A stretch of 64,000 nt of DNA from Paracoccus liaowanqingii (GTDB lineage Bacteria; Pseudomonadota; Alphaproteobacteria; Rhodobacterales; Rhodobacteraceae): positions 62,001 to 126,000 of the forward strand of contig NZ_CP040764.1 in the NCBI RefSeq assembly GCF_004683865.2. The letters run 5' to 3'. The position numbers and the translations under genes are program-made. Below, piece after piece: positions 19,062-27,995 of the stretch (positions are counted from its first letter, which is position 1; each line of letters opens with the position of its first letter). The notes beneath the pieces were generated by a model that saw only the letters and a program-made list of their open reading frames with translations, ran no database searches and had not been told where the DNA came from.

Positions 19062-19227
19062 TTCCTGAAAATTCGGAACCCTATTCTGAAAAGCAATCAC
19101 TCTTCTGTCAAGGGGCGGCGTGAAGTCAGTTGATGCTGGCTAACCCGATCTTCCCAGCCCATGTCAGAAATCTGTTGATTTCCGAAACGGGCTGTGGTTC
19201 CTTGAATTCCGGAACGGCGTTCCGAAA
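19062..19227. promoter_or_regulatory. Cluster of IclR-type operator dyads upstream of GH105
   Basis: Dyads seen: TTCGGAA (19072-19078), TTCTGAA (19084-19090), GAAATC-TGTT-GATTTC (19167-19182), TTTCCGAAA (19179-19187), TTCCGGAA (19207-19214) and CGGAAC-GGC-GTTCCG (19210-19224). TTCCGAAA follows at 19220-19227. IclR/KdgR proteins bind TTC..GAA palindromes, and the cluster lies in the iclR-GH105 intergenic region. One group is next to each gene start, which suits autoregulation plus control of the transport operon. Confidence 0.6.
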
Positions 19228-19248
19228 ATATCAAAGGGAGAGTCGACC

Positions 19249-20367
19249 ATGCATCCGCTGCTGCGCCAGAAAGACCGCTTCATCTCGCGCGCCGAGGTCG
19301 GGGGCCTGATCGAGCGTCTGGCCGACAACCTGGTCAACATCACCGACGAGACGGGCGAGTTCCTGCTGCGGCTGGAGGATGGCCGCGTGATCGACACCAA
19401 GGGCTGGGCCGGGTGGGAATGGACCCATGGCATCGGGCTTTACGGGCTGCTGCAATACTGGCAGCTGACCGGCAGCGACACCGCCATGGGCATCATCCGC
19501 GACTGGTTCGAGGCGCGGCTGTCCGAGGGCACGCCCACCAAAAACATCAACACCGTCGCGCCCTTCTTGACGCTGGCGCATCTGTACGAGCGCGACCGCA
19601 ATCCGATGTGGCTGCCCTATCTGGATGCCTGGGCCGAATGGGTCATGCACGAGATGCCGCGCACCCGCGAGGGGGGCCTGCAGCACATCGTCTACAACAG
19701 CGTGAACGACCAGCAGCTGTGGGACGACACGCTGATGATGTCGGTCATGCCGCTGGCCAAGATCGGGCTGGTCCTGGACCGTCCGCAGTATGTGGACGAG
19801 GCCAAGTACCAGTTCCTGCTGCACGCGCAGTATCTGGCCGACACGCGATCGGGCCTGTGGTTCCACGGCTGGACCTTCGAGGGCGATCACAACTTCGCCC
19901 GCGCGCTCTGGGCGCGGGGCAACAGCTGGATCACCATCGTCATCCCGGAATTCATCGAGCTGCTGAACCTGCCCGAGGGCGACCCGACGCGCCGCCATCT
20001 GCTGTCGCTGTTCACCCGGCAGGCCGCCGCGCTGAAGGCCACGCAGGATGACAGCGGGCTGTGGCATACGCTGCTGGACGACAAGGGCAGCTATCTGGAG
20101 ACCTCGGCCACCGCCGGCTTCGCCTATGGGCTGCTCAAGGGCGTGCGCCGCCGCTATCTGCCCGCCGATTACGCGCCGGTGGCCGAACGCGCCATCCGGG
20201 CGGTGATCGACAACATCTCGCCCGCGGGCGAATTGCAGAACGTGTCCTTCGGCACCGCCATGGGCCACGATCTGGACTATTACCGCCGGATTCCGCAGAC
20301 CTCGATGCCCTATGGGCAGGCGATGGCGATGCTGGCGCTGGCCGAATATCTGCGCGGCTATATCTGA
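19249..20367 (+). CDS. GH105 unsaturated rhamnogalacturonyl hydrolase
   Basis: 372 residues, an alpha6/alpha6-barrel enzyme that hydrolyses unsaturated galacturonyl-rhamnose made by rhamnogalacturonan lyases. Family segments visible: GWAGWEWTHGIGLYGLLQYW, VYNSVNDQQLWDDTLMMSVMPLA (the catalytic Asp lies near residue 160), GLWFHGWTF, ALWARGNSWITIVIPEF and LLDDKGSYLETSATAGFAYGLLKGVRR. There is no signal peptide, so it acts in the cytoplasm on imported disaccharide. It is followed 30 bp later by a TRAP binding protein. The rhamnose released would enter the neighbouring rha pathway. Confidence 0.9.
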   Translation: MHPLLRQKDRFISRAEVGGLIERLADNLVNITDETGEFLLRLEDGRVIDTKGWAGWEWTHGIGLYGLLQYWQLTGSDTAMGIIRDWFEARLSEGTPTKNINTVAPFLTLAHLYERDRNPMWLPYLDAWAEWVMHEMPRTREGGLQHIVYNSVNDQQLWDDTLMMSVMPLAKIGLVLDRPQYVDEAKYQFLLHAQYLADTRSGLWFHGWTFEGDHNFARALWARGNSWITIVIPEFIELLNLPEGDPTRRHLLSLFTRQAAALKATQDDSGLWHTLLDDKGSYLETSATAGFAYGLLKGVRRRYLPADYAPVAERAIRAVIDNISPAGELQNVSFGTAMGHDLDYYRRIPQTSMPYGQAMAMLALAEYLRGYI

Positions 20368-20397
20368 CCGCGCCTGTCCTTGGAGGAGGAGACCCTG

Positions 20398-21381
20398 ATG
20401 ACCCGCATGATCCCGATGATCCCGATGATCCCGATGACCGCGCTGGCCGTGATGCTGACGACCGCCGCGCAGGCCGAGACGCTGCGTTTCGGCTATGCCC
20501 AGAACGCCACCCCCACCGTCGAGGCGATGCAGACCTTCGCCGATCTGGTCAGCGAAAAGACCGGCGGCGAGGTGACCGTGCAGTTCTTTCCCGATGGCCA
20601 GCTGGGCGGCGAGCGCGAGATGGTCGAGATGGTGCAGGGCGGCGCGCTGGACGTGACCAAGGTCTCGGGCGGGCTTCTGGAAAGCTTCGCGCCGGTCTAT
20701 GGCGTCTTTCCGATGCCGTACCTGTTCGACGACCAGGACCATTTCTATGCGGTCATGGATGACGGCGCGATCATGGACCCGATCTATCAGTCGACCGCCG
20801 ATCTGGGGTTCCTGGGGCTGACCTACTACAATTCGGGGGCGCGCAACTTCTATACCTCAAACACGCCCATCGAAAGCGTCGAGGATCTGGCCGGGCTGAA
20901 GATCCGCGTGCTGCAAAGCCCCACGGCGATCCGCATGACCGAACTGCTGGGCGCCACCCCCGTCGCGATGGGGCAGGCCGAGGTCTATACCTCGTTGCAG
21001 CAGGGCGTGCTGGACGGGGCCGAGAACAACGAGTTCGCCCTGACCATCGCGCGCCATGCCGAGGTCGCCAAGCATTACAGCTATGACGGGCATACCCGCA
21101 TTCCCGACATCCTGCTGATCGGCACCGCCACCATGGACCGCCTGTCCGAGGAGCACCGCACCGCCGTCACCGAGGCCGCCGCCGAATCCACTGCCTTCCA
21201 CAAGACCGTGTGGGACGCCGCCGTCGAGGCCGCCGCCACGGAAGCCGCCCAGCAGTTCGACGTGCAGTTCTACGAGCCCGACCTGGCGCCGTTCCGCGAG
21301 GCCGTGGCGCCCATGTATGACGAGCTGGACGCGGGCAATGCCGCCGTCGTGGACCAGATCCGCGCCGCCGGGGGGGCCTGA
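20398..21381 (+). CDS. dctP: TRAP transporter periplasmic binding protein (DctP family)
   Basis: 327 residues from ATG 20398 after GGAGGAGGA. The signal peptide is odd: MTRMIPMIPMIPMTALAVMLTTAAQA, with a threefold MIP repeat. The mature protein has the DctP fold with VEAMQTFADLVSEKTGGEVTVQFFPDGQLGGEREMVEMVQGGALD, the substrate-carboxylate Arg in KIRVLQSPTAIRMTELLGATPVAM, and YTSLQQGVLDGAENNEFAL. TRAP proteins bind acidic sugars, which suits an unsaturated galacturonyl-rhamnose ligand. It overlaps dctQ by one base. Confidence 0.9.
   Translation: MTRMIPMIPMIPMTALAVMLTTAAQAETLRFGYAQNATPTVEAMQTFADLVSEKTGGEVTVQFFPDGQLGGEREMVEMVQGGALDVTKVSGGLLESFAPVYGVFPMPYLFDDQDHFYAVMDDGAIMDPIYQSTADLGFLGLTYYNSGARNFYTSNTPIESVEDLAGLKIRVLQSPTAIRMTELLGATPVAMGQAEVYTSLQQGVLDGAENNEFALTIARHAEVAKHYSYDGHTRIPDILLIGTATMDRLSEEHRTAVTEAAAESTAFHKTVWDAAVEAAATEAAQQFDVQFYEPDLAPFREAVAPMYDELDAGNAAVVDQIRAAGGA
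20407..20433 (+). repeat. Triple 9-bp tandem repeat in the dctP signal sequence
   Basis: ATGATCCCG occurs three times head to tail and is followed by ATGACC. Each unit encodes Met-Ile-Pro, so copy-number change by slippage would lengthen or shorten the signal peptide in frame. Each unit also offers an extra ATG. Confidence 0.85.
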
Positions 21382-21893
21382 TGGACCGGCTGCGGCGCGG
21401 GCTGGACCTTGCCTTGGGCAGCCTGTGCTGCGGCCTTCTGCTGGTGCTGGTGGCAGTCCTGGTCTGGCAGGTCTTCAGCCGCTATGCGTTGAACGCGCCC
21501 TCGTCCGTGACCGAGGAGATCCTGCGCTACGGGGTCATCTGGATGTCGCTGCTGGGGGCGGCCTATGCCACCGGGCGCGGCGCCCATATGAGCGTCGACA
21601 TGCTGCGCGACCGGCTGGCCCCGCGCGGGCGGCTGCGGCTGGACGCGTTGGTCGCGGTGGCCTTCGTGGCCTTCGCGGGCATCGTGCTGATCTGGGGCGG
21701 GATGAAGGGCGTCAACATCGCCGCCCGCCAGACCAGCGCGGTCATGCGCATCCCGATGAGCTGGGTCTATCTGTCGCTGCCGGTCAGCGGCGGGCTGATG
21801 ATCGCCTATGCGCTGCTGAACCTGGGCGATCTGATGCGGGGGCGGACCCGGCATCTGGATTCCGAGACGCAAGCCGAGATGATGGGGGAATAG
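21381..21893 (+). CDS. dctQ: TRAP transporter small permease (DctQ family)
   Basis: 170 residues, four membrane segments (about 12-34, 48-68, 88-110, 128-150). It contains VWQVFSRYALNAPSSVTEEILRYGVIWMSLLGAAYATGRGAHMSVD, the conserved DctQ core. It overlaps dctP by one base and is 3 bp before dctM. It links the binding protein to the large permease. Confidence 0.9.
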   Translation: MDRLRRGLDLALGSLCCGLLLVLVAVLVWQVFSRYALNAPSSVTEEILRYGVIWMSLLGAAYATGRGAHMSVDMLRDRLAPRGRLRLDALVAVAFVAFAGIVLIWGGMKGVNIAARQTSAVMRIPMSWVYLSLPVSGGLMIAYALLNLGDLMRGRTRHLDSETQAEMMGE

Positions 21894-21896
21894 ACC

Positions 21897-23195
21897 ATGG
21901 CCGGACCCGCCAGCCTGATCCTGATCTCGGTCTTCGCGGTGCTGACCGCGCTTGGCATCCCGCTGGCGCTGTCGATCACGGCGGCGGCCATCGCGGCGGT
22001 GCTGCTGGTCCTGCCCTTCGATATGGCGCTGTTCACGGCGGCGCAGAAGATGCTGGCCAGCCTCGACAGCTTCACCCTGCTGGCGGTGCCCTTCTTCATC
22101 CTGTCGGGCGTCATCATGAATTCGGGCGGCATCGCCATCCGTCTGGTGGATTTCGCCAAGCTGATCGCGGGGCGCATCCCGGGATCGCTGGCCCAGACCA
22201 ACATCGCGGGCAACATGCTGTTCGGCGCGATCTCGGGCTCGGCCATCGCGGCCTCCACCTCCATCGGCGGCGTCATGGTGCCCATGCAGAAGCGCGAGGG
22301 CTATGACCCGGGCTTCGCGGCCGCCGTCAACATCGCATCCGCGCCCACGGGCATGCTGATCCCGCCCTCGACCGCCTTCATCATCTATTCGCTGGTGGCG
22401 GGGGGCGCGTCGATCAGCGCGCTCTTCATGGGCGGGGCGGTGGCGGGCGCGCTGTGGGGGGTCGGCATGATGATCCTGACCGGGATCATCGCGCGGCGGC
22501 GCGGCTGGCCGGTGGCCAAGGGCATCAGCGCGCGCGACGCGGTGGGCGTGGTGGGCCGCGCGATCCCCAGCCTGATGCTGATCGTGCTGATCATCGGCGG
22601 CATCATGGCGGGCATCGTCACGGCCGTCGAGGCGTCGGGCATCGCCGTCATCTACACCATGCTTCTGGCCTTCGTGATCCACCGCACCGTGCCCTTGCGT
22701 GCGCTGCCGGGCTTCCTGATCGAGACGGTGCAGATGACCGGGGCGATCATGCTGCTGCTGGCGGCCTCGGCGGCGCTCAGCTTCGCGATGGCCTTCACGG
22801 GGATCCCGGCGGCGGTCACCTCGATCATCCTGGCGATCTCCGAGGATCCGGTGATGGTCATGCTGATCATCAACGTGCTGCTGCTGGTGGTGGGCTGCTT
22901 CATGGACATGGGCCCGGCCATCCTGATCTTCACGCCGATCCTGCTGCCCATCGCGCAGAAGGTCGGATACGACCCGGTGCATTTCGGGGTCATCATGATC
23001 TTCAACCTGGCCATCGGCACGATCACGCCCCCGGTGGGGACGGGCCTCTTCGTGGGCGCGAACGTGGCCCGCGTGAAGGTCGAGACCGCCGTCCGCGCGC
23101 TTGGCCCGTTCTACCTGCTGCTGCTGGCGATCCTGCTGGTCGTGACCTATGTGCCGGCGCTGACCATGTGGCTGCCGCGCCATTTCGGGCTGTGA
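21897..23195 (+). CDS. dctM: TRAP transporter large permease (DctM family)
   Basis: 432 residues with about 12 membrane segments. Typical DctM stretches are GNMLFGAISGSAIAASTSIGGVMVPMQKREGYDPGFAAAVN, SAPTGMLIPPSTAFIIYSLVAG and NLAIGTITPPVGTGLFVGANVA. It is the sodium-coupled translocation subunit for the GH105-linked uptake system and the last gene of that operon; no clear terminator follows. Confidence 0.92.
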   Translation: MAGPASLILISVFAVLTALGIPLALSITAAAIAAVLLVLPFDMALFTAAQKMLASLDSFTLLAVPFFILSGVIMNSGGIAIRLVDFAKLIAGRIPGSLAQTNIAGNMLFGAISGSAIAASTSIGGVMVPMQKREGYDPGFAAAVNIASAPTGMLIPPSTAFIIYSLVAGGASISALFMGGAVAGALWGVGMMILTGIIARRRGWPVAKGISARDAVGVVGRAIPSLMLIVLIIGGIMAGIVTAVEASGIAVIYTMLLAFVIHRTVPLRALPGFLIETVQMTGAIMLLLAASAALSFAMAFTGIPAAVTSIILAISEDPVMVMLIINVLLLVVGCFMDMGPAILIFTPILLPIAQKVGYDPVHFGVIMIFNLAIGTITPPVGTGLFVGANVARVKVETAVRALGPFYLLLLAILLVVTYVPALTMWLPRHFGL

Positions 23196-23217
23196 CGCAG
23201 CGGGACTGTCCGCAGGC

Positions 23218-23238
23218 GACGTGAAACATAATCACGTC
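23218..23238. promoter_or_regulatory. Inverted repeat upstream of catalase
   Basis: GACGTGA-AACATAA-TCACGTC: perfect 7-bp arms with a 7-bp AT-rich centre, 106 bp before the catalase start in the 149-bp dctM-katA gap. Size and symmetry suit a dimeric regulator; it does not match an OxyR or Fur site that I can recognise. Confidence 0.4.
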
Positions 23239-23344
23239 TCGCGGGTTGGGCGGGTCGAACACGGGATCGGCGGGCACCTGCGCGCCGTCCCCTGCGGCGC
23301 CCGGACGGGCGCCCGGAGCCGACCCTGCACAAGGATGCATTTCC

Positions 23345-25054
23345 ATGACAGATCATGACAACCAAGGCACCCGCCCCGCCGCCCGCAGCGATGGCACGCT
23401 GACCAACCGCCAAGGCCACGCCGTGTCCGACAACCAGTCGCAGCGCACCGTGGGCAGCCGCGGTCCCGCCACGCTGGAGAACTATCAGTTCCTTGAGAAG
23501 ATCTCGCATTTCGACCGCGAGCGGATCCCGGAGCGGGTCGTCCATGCGCGCGGCTTCGTCTGCTATGGCGAGTTCGAGGCGACCGGCATGATCGGCGACG
23601 AGCCCGCCAGCACCTATACCCGCGCCAAGCTGTTCCAGGAGAAGGGCAAGAAGACGCCCCTGGCGATCCGCTTCTCGACCGTGATCGGCGGGCGGGATTC
23701 GTCCGAGACCGCGCGCGATCCGCGCGGCTTCGCGGTCAAGTTCTATACCGAGGACGGCAACTGGGATCTGGTCGGCAACAACCTGGCGGTCTTCTTCATC
23801 CGCGACGCGATCAAGTTTCCCGACGTGATCCACTCGCTCAAGCCCGATCCGGTGACCTTCCGCCAGGAACCGAACCGCATCTTCGACTTCATGAGCCAGA
23901 CGCCCGAGGCGATGCACATGCTGACGCATCTGTTCAGCCCGCGCGGCATCCCGGCCAGCTATCGCCACATGGAGGGGTTCGGCGTGAACACCTACAAGAT
24001 GGTGAATGCGGCGGGCGATCCGGTGCTGGTCAAGTACCACTTCCACCCGCGCCAGGGCGTGGCCTGCCTGACCGGCGAGGAAGCCGCCAAGGTGCAGGGG
24101 CAGGATCTTGGCTCGGCCTCCAAGGACCTGTTCACCGCGATCGAGATGGGCAACTTCCCGCAATGGGACATGTTCGTGCAGGTCATGGACGATCACGACC
24201 ATCCCGAGCTGGACTGGGATCCGCTGGACGACACCAAGATCTGGCCCGAGGACGATTTTCCGCTGCGCCATGTCGGCACGATGACCCTGAACCGCAACGT
24301 GCAGGACTTCTTCAACGAGAACGAGCAGATCGCCATGGGCACGGGCGTGCTGGTGGACGGTCTGGACTTCTCGGACGACAAGATGCTGGTGGGGCGGACG
24401 TTCTCCTATTCCGACACGCAGCGCCACCGGGTCGGCACGAACTATCTGCAGCTGCCGGTGAACCAGCCCAAGGGCGCGGCGGTGGCCACGAACCAGTCGG
24501 GCGGGCAGATGTCCTTCTATCGCGACTCCGCTCCCGGGCAGAACCCGTCGGTCAACTACGAGCCGTCGATCCATGACGGGTTGCGCGAGGCGCCGCGCCA
24601 GCCTTCGACCAGCCCCGAGATCACCGGACGCCTGACCCGCAGCGTCATCGAGCGCCGCAACGACTATGTGCAGGCGCGCGCCCGCTATTGCACCATGATG
24701 GACTGGGAGCGCGACGATCTGGTCAAGACCATGGGCGAGCTGCTGGCGCAATGCGAGGCCGATGTGCAGCAGCGCATGGTCTGGCATTTCCTGATGGTCC
24801 ATGACGATTACGGCACCCGCGTGGGCGCGGCGATCGGCCTGTCCGTCGCGGATGTCCGCGGCATGGCCCCGCTGGACGGTCAGGTGCTGACCGACGAGGA
24901 CCAGCGCCGGCTGCAGAAGCTGGGCGCCAACGGCGACGCCATCGACGGCGCGCCTTGGGGCCAATGGACCGGCTCGGTCGAGAACCGGCAGGCCAAGGCC
25001 GACGAGGTGCTGGCCGGATCGCTGCCCGAGACCCACAAGATCGCCGCGCAGTAA
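23345..25054 (+). CDS. katA: Heme catalase
   Basis: 569 residues from ATG 23345 with AAGGA upstream; the frame is open about 100 bp further up but lacks a start signal. Disproportionates hydrogen peroxide. The catalytic His segment [16 protein letters not shown] (about residues 58-73), [37 protein letters not shown] with the active-site Asn, and the heme-ligand Tyr in [16 protein letters not shown] are all intact. Length is between small- and large-subunit catalases, with a C-terminal extension of about 80 residues beyond the core. It is likely monocistronic: a strong terminator follows. Confidence 0.94.
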   Translation: MTDHDNQGTRPAARSDGTLTNRQGHAVSDNQSQRTVGSRGPATLENYQFLEKISHFDRERIPERVVHARGFVCYGEFEATGMIGDEPASTYTRAKLFQEKGKKTPLAIRFSTVIGGRDSSETARDPRGFAVKFYTEDGNWDLVGNNLAVFFIRDAIKFPDVIHSLKPDPVTFRQEPNRIFDFMSQTPEAMHMLTHLFSPRGIPASYRHMEGFGVNTYKMVNAAGDPVLVKYHFHPRQGVACLTGEEAAKVQGQDLGSASKDLFTAIEMGNFPQWDMFVQVMDDHDHPELDWDPLDDTKIWPEDDFPLRHVGTMTLNRNVQDFFNENEQIAMGTGVLVDGLDFSDDKMLVGRTFSYSDTQRHRVGTNYLQLPVNQPKGAAVATNQSGGQMSFYRDSAPGQNPSVNYEPSIHDGLREAPRQPSTSPEITGRLTRSVIERRNDYVQARARYCTMMDWERDDLVKTMGELLAQCEADVQQRMVWHFLMVHDDYGTRVGAAIGLSVADVRGMAPLDGQVLTDEDQRRLQKLGANGDAIDGAPWGQWTGSVENRQAKADEVLAGSLPETHKIAAQ

Positions 25055-25078
25055 GCCGCAACTGACTGGTGTGACCTT

Positions 25079-25110
25079 GGCGCCTGTCCCCGGAAGGGGG
25101 CAGGCGCCTT
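25079..25110 (+). terminator. Terminator after catalase
   Basis: GGCGCCTGTCCCC (25079-25091) pairs with GGGGGCAGGCGCC (25096-25108) around loop GGAA, with one T-G pair; a short TT follows. It is 25 bp after the catalase stop. Confidence 0.8.
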
Positions 25111-25118
25111 GCCATGCG

Positions 25119-25143
25119 GGAACATCGCCACGGCGGGGCGGTT
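25119..25143 (+). promoter_or_regulatory. Candidate EcfG-type general-stress promoter for the DUF2243 gene
   Basis: GGAAC - 16 bp - GGTT, close to the alphaproteobacterial EcfG consensus GGAAC-N16/17-CGTT. It ends 38 bp before the downstream ATG. The DUF892 gene carries the same GGAACATC...GGTT arrangement at 29214-29238. Pattern match only. Confidence 0.4.
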
Positions 25144-25181
25144 GACGATGTGCGGCACGACGCCGCGCGGGGGGCAGGCGC

Positions 25182-25937
25182 ATGGGATCATCGAGCAGGG
25201 GACTGGCGGCGGGCACCTTGGGCGTCGCGCTTGGCGGCTTCTTCGACGGCATCCTGCTGCACCAGATCCTGCAATGGCACCATCTGCTGAGCCTCGTGCC
25301 CGGGATGGACGACCTGCGCGGCCAGGTGCTGTGGGACGGCTATTTCCACGCGGGCATGTATCTGCTGGCGCTGATCGGGCTGGTCGCCATCTGGCGGGGC
25401 CGGGCGCGGATCGGGCAGGACACGCGGGCGCGGTTGTGGGCGCCGATCGTGATGGGCTTCGGCGCGTGGCACGTGCTGGACACGATCCTGTCGCATTGGC
25501 TGCTGGGGATCCACCGGGTCAAGCTGGATGCGACATATCCGCTGGCTTGGGATCTGGGATGGCTTCTGGCCTTCGGGCTGCTGCCGGTGCTGGCCGGGCT
25601 CCGCGTGGCCCGGAGGGGCGGGGGCGGCAGCGGAAGGCTGCCCGCGGGGACATGGGCCGCGCTGGTCCTGCTGACCGGGGGCCTCGGGGCTTGGGGGCTG
25701 GTGCCGCCACCGGGGATGCCGCTGACGGCGGTGGTCTTTCGCGCCGGCGTGACCGAGGACCAGATGCAGGCGCGGTTGGCCGAGGCGGGGGCCGAGGTCG
25801 TCTGGCAGGACGGCGCGGGCGGCATCGCCATCGTCGCGCTGCCTGGCGGGCAGGGCTGGCGCCTCTATGGTCAGGGCGCGCTGCTGGTCGCCGGATCGGG
25901 GCTGCCGGCGGGCTGCTTTTCCTGGACCGAGGCCTAG
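25182..25937 (+). CDS. DUF2243 membrane protein with C-terminal extension
   Basis: 251 residues. The DUF2243 part (about 5-145) has four membrane helices and the family signature GGFFDGILLHQILQWHHLLS, plus GYFHAGMYLLALIGLVAIW and GAWHVLDTILSHWLLGIHRV. Several His in membrane segments suggest metal or heme binding, but no function is established. One more helix (about 155-175) and a soluble tail of about 75 residues (TAVVFRAGVTEDQMQARLAEAGAEVVW...) follow. The stop codon shares CTAG with the stop of the convergent M20 gene. Confidence 0.75.
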   Translation: MGSSSRGLAAGTLGVALGGFFDGILLHQILQWHHLLSLVPGMDDLRGQVLWDGYFHAGMYLLALIGLVAIWRGRARIGQDTRARLWAPIVMGFGAWHVLDTILSHWLLGIHRVKLDATYPLAWDLGWLLAFGLLPVLAGLRVARRGGGGSGRLPAGTWAALVLLTGGLGAWGLVPPPGMPLTAVVFRAGVTEDQMQARLAEAGAEVVWQDGAGGIAIVALPGGQGWRLYGQGALLVAGSGLPAGCFSWTEA

Positions 25938-27319
25938 GCCGGGCCGCCCGTCTCGGCAATGTCCCAGTAGAGGCCGGTCATCGCGATCAGCGCCTGGCGT
26001 GACAGGGGCATCAGGACGTGTTCGTCCGGGGCATGCTGGCTGCAGCCCGCATAGGAATGCGGCACCCAGAGGGTCGGCAGGCCCAGCACCTCGGCAAAGC
26101 AGTCATTGGGCAGCGAGCCACCCAGGTTCGGCAGCAGATGCGGCGCCTCGCCGGTCGTGCGCTGCAGCGAGGCCGCGGCAAAGCGCACCCAAGGGTGGTC
26201 GGGGTCCAGGCGGGTGGCGGGAAAGGATCCGTTCTCGGGCGCGGTGATCGTCACGCCCTGGAAGCCGTGACGGTCCAGATGGCGGCGCAGCGCGGGCAGG
26301 ATGTCGCCGGGATCGGTGCCCACCACGAAGCGCAGCTGGCAGGTCGCCCGCGCCCATCCGGCGATGGCGTTCAGGGGCGCCTCGGGGATGCCCGCGACCA
26401 TCGCCAGCACCGCGAAGCTGTTCCAGCCGAAGACACGCTCGGCTAGGGTCTGGTCCTCCTCGCCCCACTCGGCGTCCAGCGGGATGCCGGTATCGGGATC
26501 GGGCAGGGCGGCCAGCACCTGGCGGATGCGCGGCGTCAGGCTGTCGGGGCGCCATTCCGGCACCGTGATCCGCCCGCGCCGGTCGGTGATGCACGCCAGC
26601 GCATGGGCCAGGATGATCGCCGGATCGGCCAGAAGCCCGCCGAAATTGCCGGAATGGTTGGCGCCCTCGCGCAGGTCCACCCGCAGATCGAAGCTGGCCC
26701 CGCCGCGCGATCCGGTGAAGATCGTGGGCCGCGCGGGCGACAGGCGCGGCCCATCCGAGGCGATCAGCACATCCGCCGCCAGCCGGTCGCGATGCGCCTC
26801 GCAGAAGGCCCGCAGTCCCGGAGAGCCGATCTCTTCGCCGGTCTCGATCAACACCTTGGCGTTGAAGCCCAAGGCCCCGCGCGCCGCGATCACCGCGCCC
26901 ATCGCGCGCAGGTTGATCAGGTGCTGCGCCTTGTTGTCGGCGCTGCCGCGACCGTACAGCCGGTCGCCCTTGGCCGTCAGCACGAAGGGCTCAAGGCCTG
27001 CCCGCCAGCGATCCTCCTGCGCGCGGACCACGTCGCCATGGCCATAGGTCAGGACGGTGGGCAGGGCGGGATCCTCGATCCGCTCGGCCACCAGCAGGGG
27101 ACCCGCGCCGGGCACGGGGTTGTCGAGGACCTCGCAGGAAAAGCCCATCGCCTGCAGCATCGGCGTCATCGCCTCGGTCAGGTAGGCGCGCAGATGCGGG
27201 GCGCCGCGCGGGTCCTGGCTTTCGGTCGGGCGGGCGACCAGGGCCGCCAGATCGCTGCGGAACCCGCCCGCGTCGGCATAGGCGGCGATGTGGTCCAAGG
27301 CGGCGGCGCGGTCGGTCAC
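25934..27319 (-). CDS. M20-family metallopeptidase / amidohydrolase
   Basis: 461 residues from GTG 27319, which overlaps the upstream stop (GTGA). This di-zinc hydrolase of the dipeptidase / acetylornithine-deacetylase type has TYGHGDVV (metal His and the adjacent catalytic Asp), GRGSADNKAQ (bridging Asp), ETGEEIGS (catalytic Glu pair), DGPR, and SYAGCSQHAPDEH near the C-terminus with the last metal His. A dimerisation domain lies between about 200 and 320. Substrate is unknown. It is the third gene of a desaturase-ceramidase-peptidase unit. A much longer reading frame upstream in this frame is the shadow of the ceramidase gene. Confidence 0.85.
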   Translation of the reverse strand: MTDRAAALDHIAAYADAGGFRSDLAALVARPTESQDPRGAPHLRAYLTEAMTPMLQAMGFSCEVLDNPVPGAGPLLVAERIEDPALPTVLTYGHGDVVRAQEDRWRAGLEPFVLTAKGDRLYGRGSADNKAQHLINLRAMGAVIAARGALGFNAKVLIETGEEIGSPGLRAFCEAHRDRLAADVLIASDGPRLSPARPTIFTGSRGGASFDLRVDLREGANHSGNFGGLLADPAIILAHALACITDRRGRITVPEWRPDSLTPRIRQVLAALPDPDTGIPLDAEWGEEDQTLAERVFGWNSFAVLAMVAGIPEAPLNAIAGWARATCQLRFVVGTDPGDILPALRRHLDRHGFQGVTITAPENGSFPATRLDPDHPWVRFAAASLQRTTGEAPHLLPNLGGSLPNDCFAEVLGLPTLWVPHSYAGCSQHAPDEHVLMPLSRQALIAMTGLYWDIAETGGPA

Positions 27320-27969
27320 GGGGCGGTCCTTTCGCGGTGGCGGCGCCAGACCTCGATCATCCAGCCCAGCATGACGGCGTTCAGGATGTGCCACATCGGG
27401 TGGGTGCCAAGCGGGAAGACCTCGCAGAGCGGCTGGTCCAGCGTGCGGAAGGTCAGCGAGACGACCAGCACCCCCGCCCCGATCGCCAGCCCCCGCGCGG
27501 TGGCGGGATCGCGGTGGCGCAGGATCAGCGCATAAATGGCGATCAGCAGCGGCACCGGCGCATAGCCCGCCGAGGACCCCAGGCCCGGCACCATCGAGAA
27601 GACCGGCACCGTCAGCGCCGCATAGGGCAGGAAGGCCAGTGTCGCCAGCCCCGCGACCCAAGGCCGGGCGCCCAGGAAATCGCGCGTCGCGGCAAAGACA
27701 TAGAGCAGGATGAAGCCCAGGATCGGCAGCACGTCCATCAGCGAGGTCAGGCCGTTTGCATGGGTGTGAAACAGCCAGGAGCCGATGCCGATGACGAACA
27801 GCACCCCGGCCAGCGCCCGCCCCATTGCCATGCCCGGCCCGCGCAGGCGGCGGGCCATGATCAGCGCGGCGATGAGGAAGGCGAGGTTGGTCAGCGCGTT
27901 GACCGGCTCGGACCAGTAGTCCGGGCCGGTGCGCTCGCAATAGGCGTCGATGGGGGCCAGCCAGTCCAT
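27316..27969 (-). CDS. Ceramidase-domain (CREST superfamily) membrane protein
   Basis: 217 residues with about seven membrane helices. Zinc-site motifs of alkaline ceramidase/PAQR-type CREST hydrolases are recognisable: CERTGPDYWSEPVNALTNLAFL near the N-terminus, GIGSWLFHTHA (about 62-72) and the C-terminal PLGTHPMWHILNA. Members are proposed to be membrane lipid amidases; the bacterial substrate is unknown. It is 26 bp after the desaturase gene and overlaps the peptidase gene by 4 bases, so the three are co-transcribed. Confidence 0.8.
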   Translation of the reverse strand: MDWLAPIDAYCERTGPDYWSEPVNALTNLAFLIAALIMARRLRGPGMAMGRALAGVLFVIGIGSWLFHTHANGLTSLMDVLPILGFILLYVFAATRDFLGARPWVAGLATLAFLPYAALTVPVFSMVPGLGSSAGYAPVPLLIAIYALILRHRDPATARGLAIGAGVLVVSLTFRTLDQPLCEVFPLGTHPMWHILNAVMLGWMIEVWRRHRERTAP

Positions 27970-27995
27970 CGCGTCACGGCCCTCCGATCAGGTCG

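Noticed and set aside
27320..27940. N-terminal extension of the M20 peptidase frame
   Set aside because: It is the shadow of the ceramidase-like gene; GTG 27319 with a 4-base overlap is the natural start.
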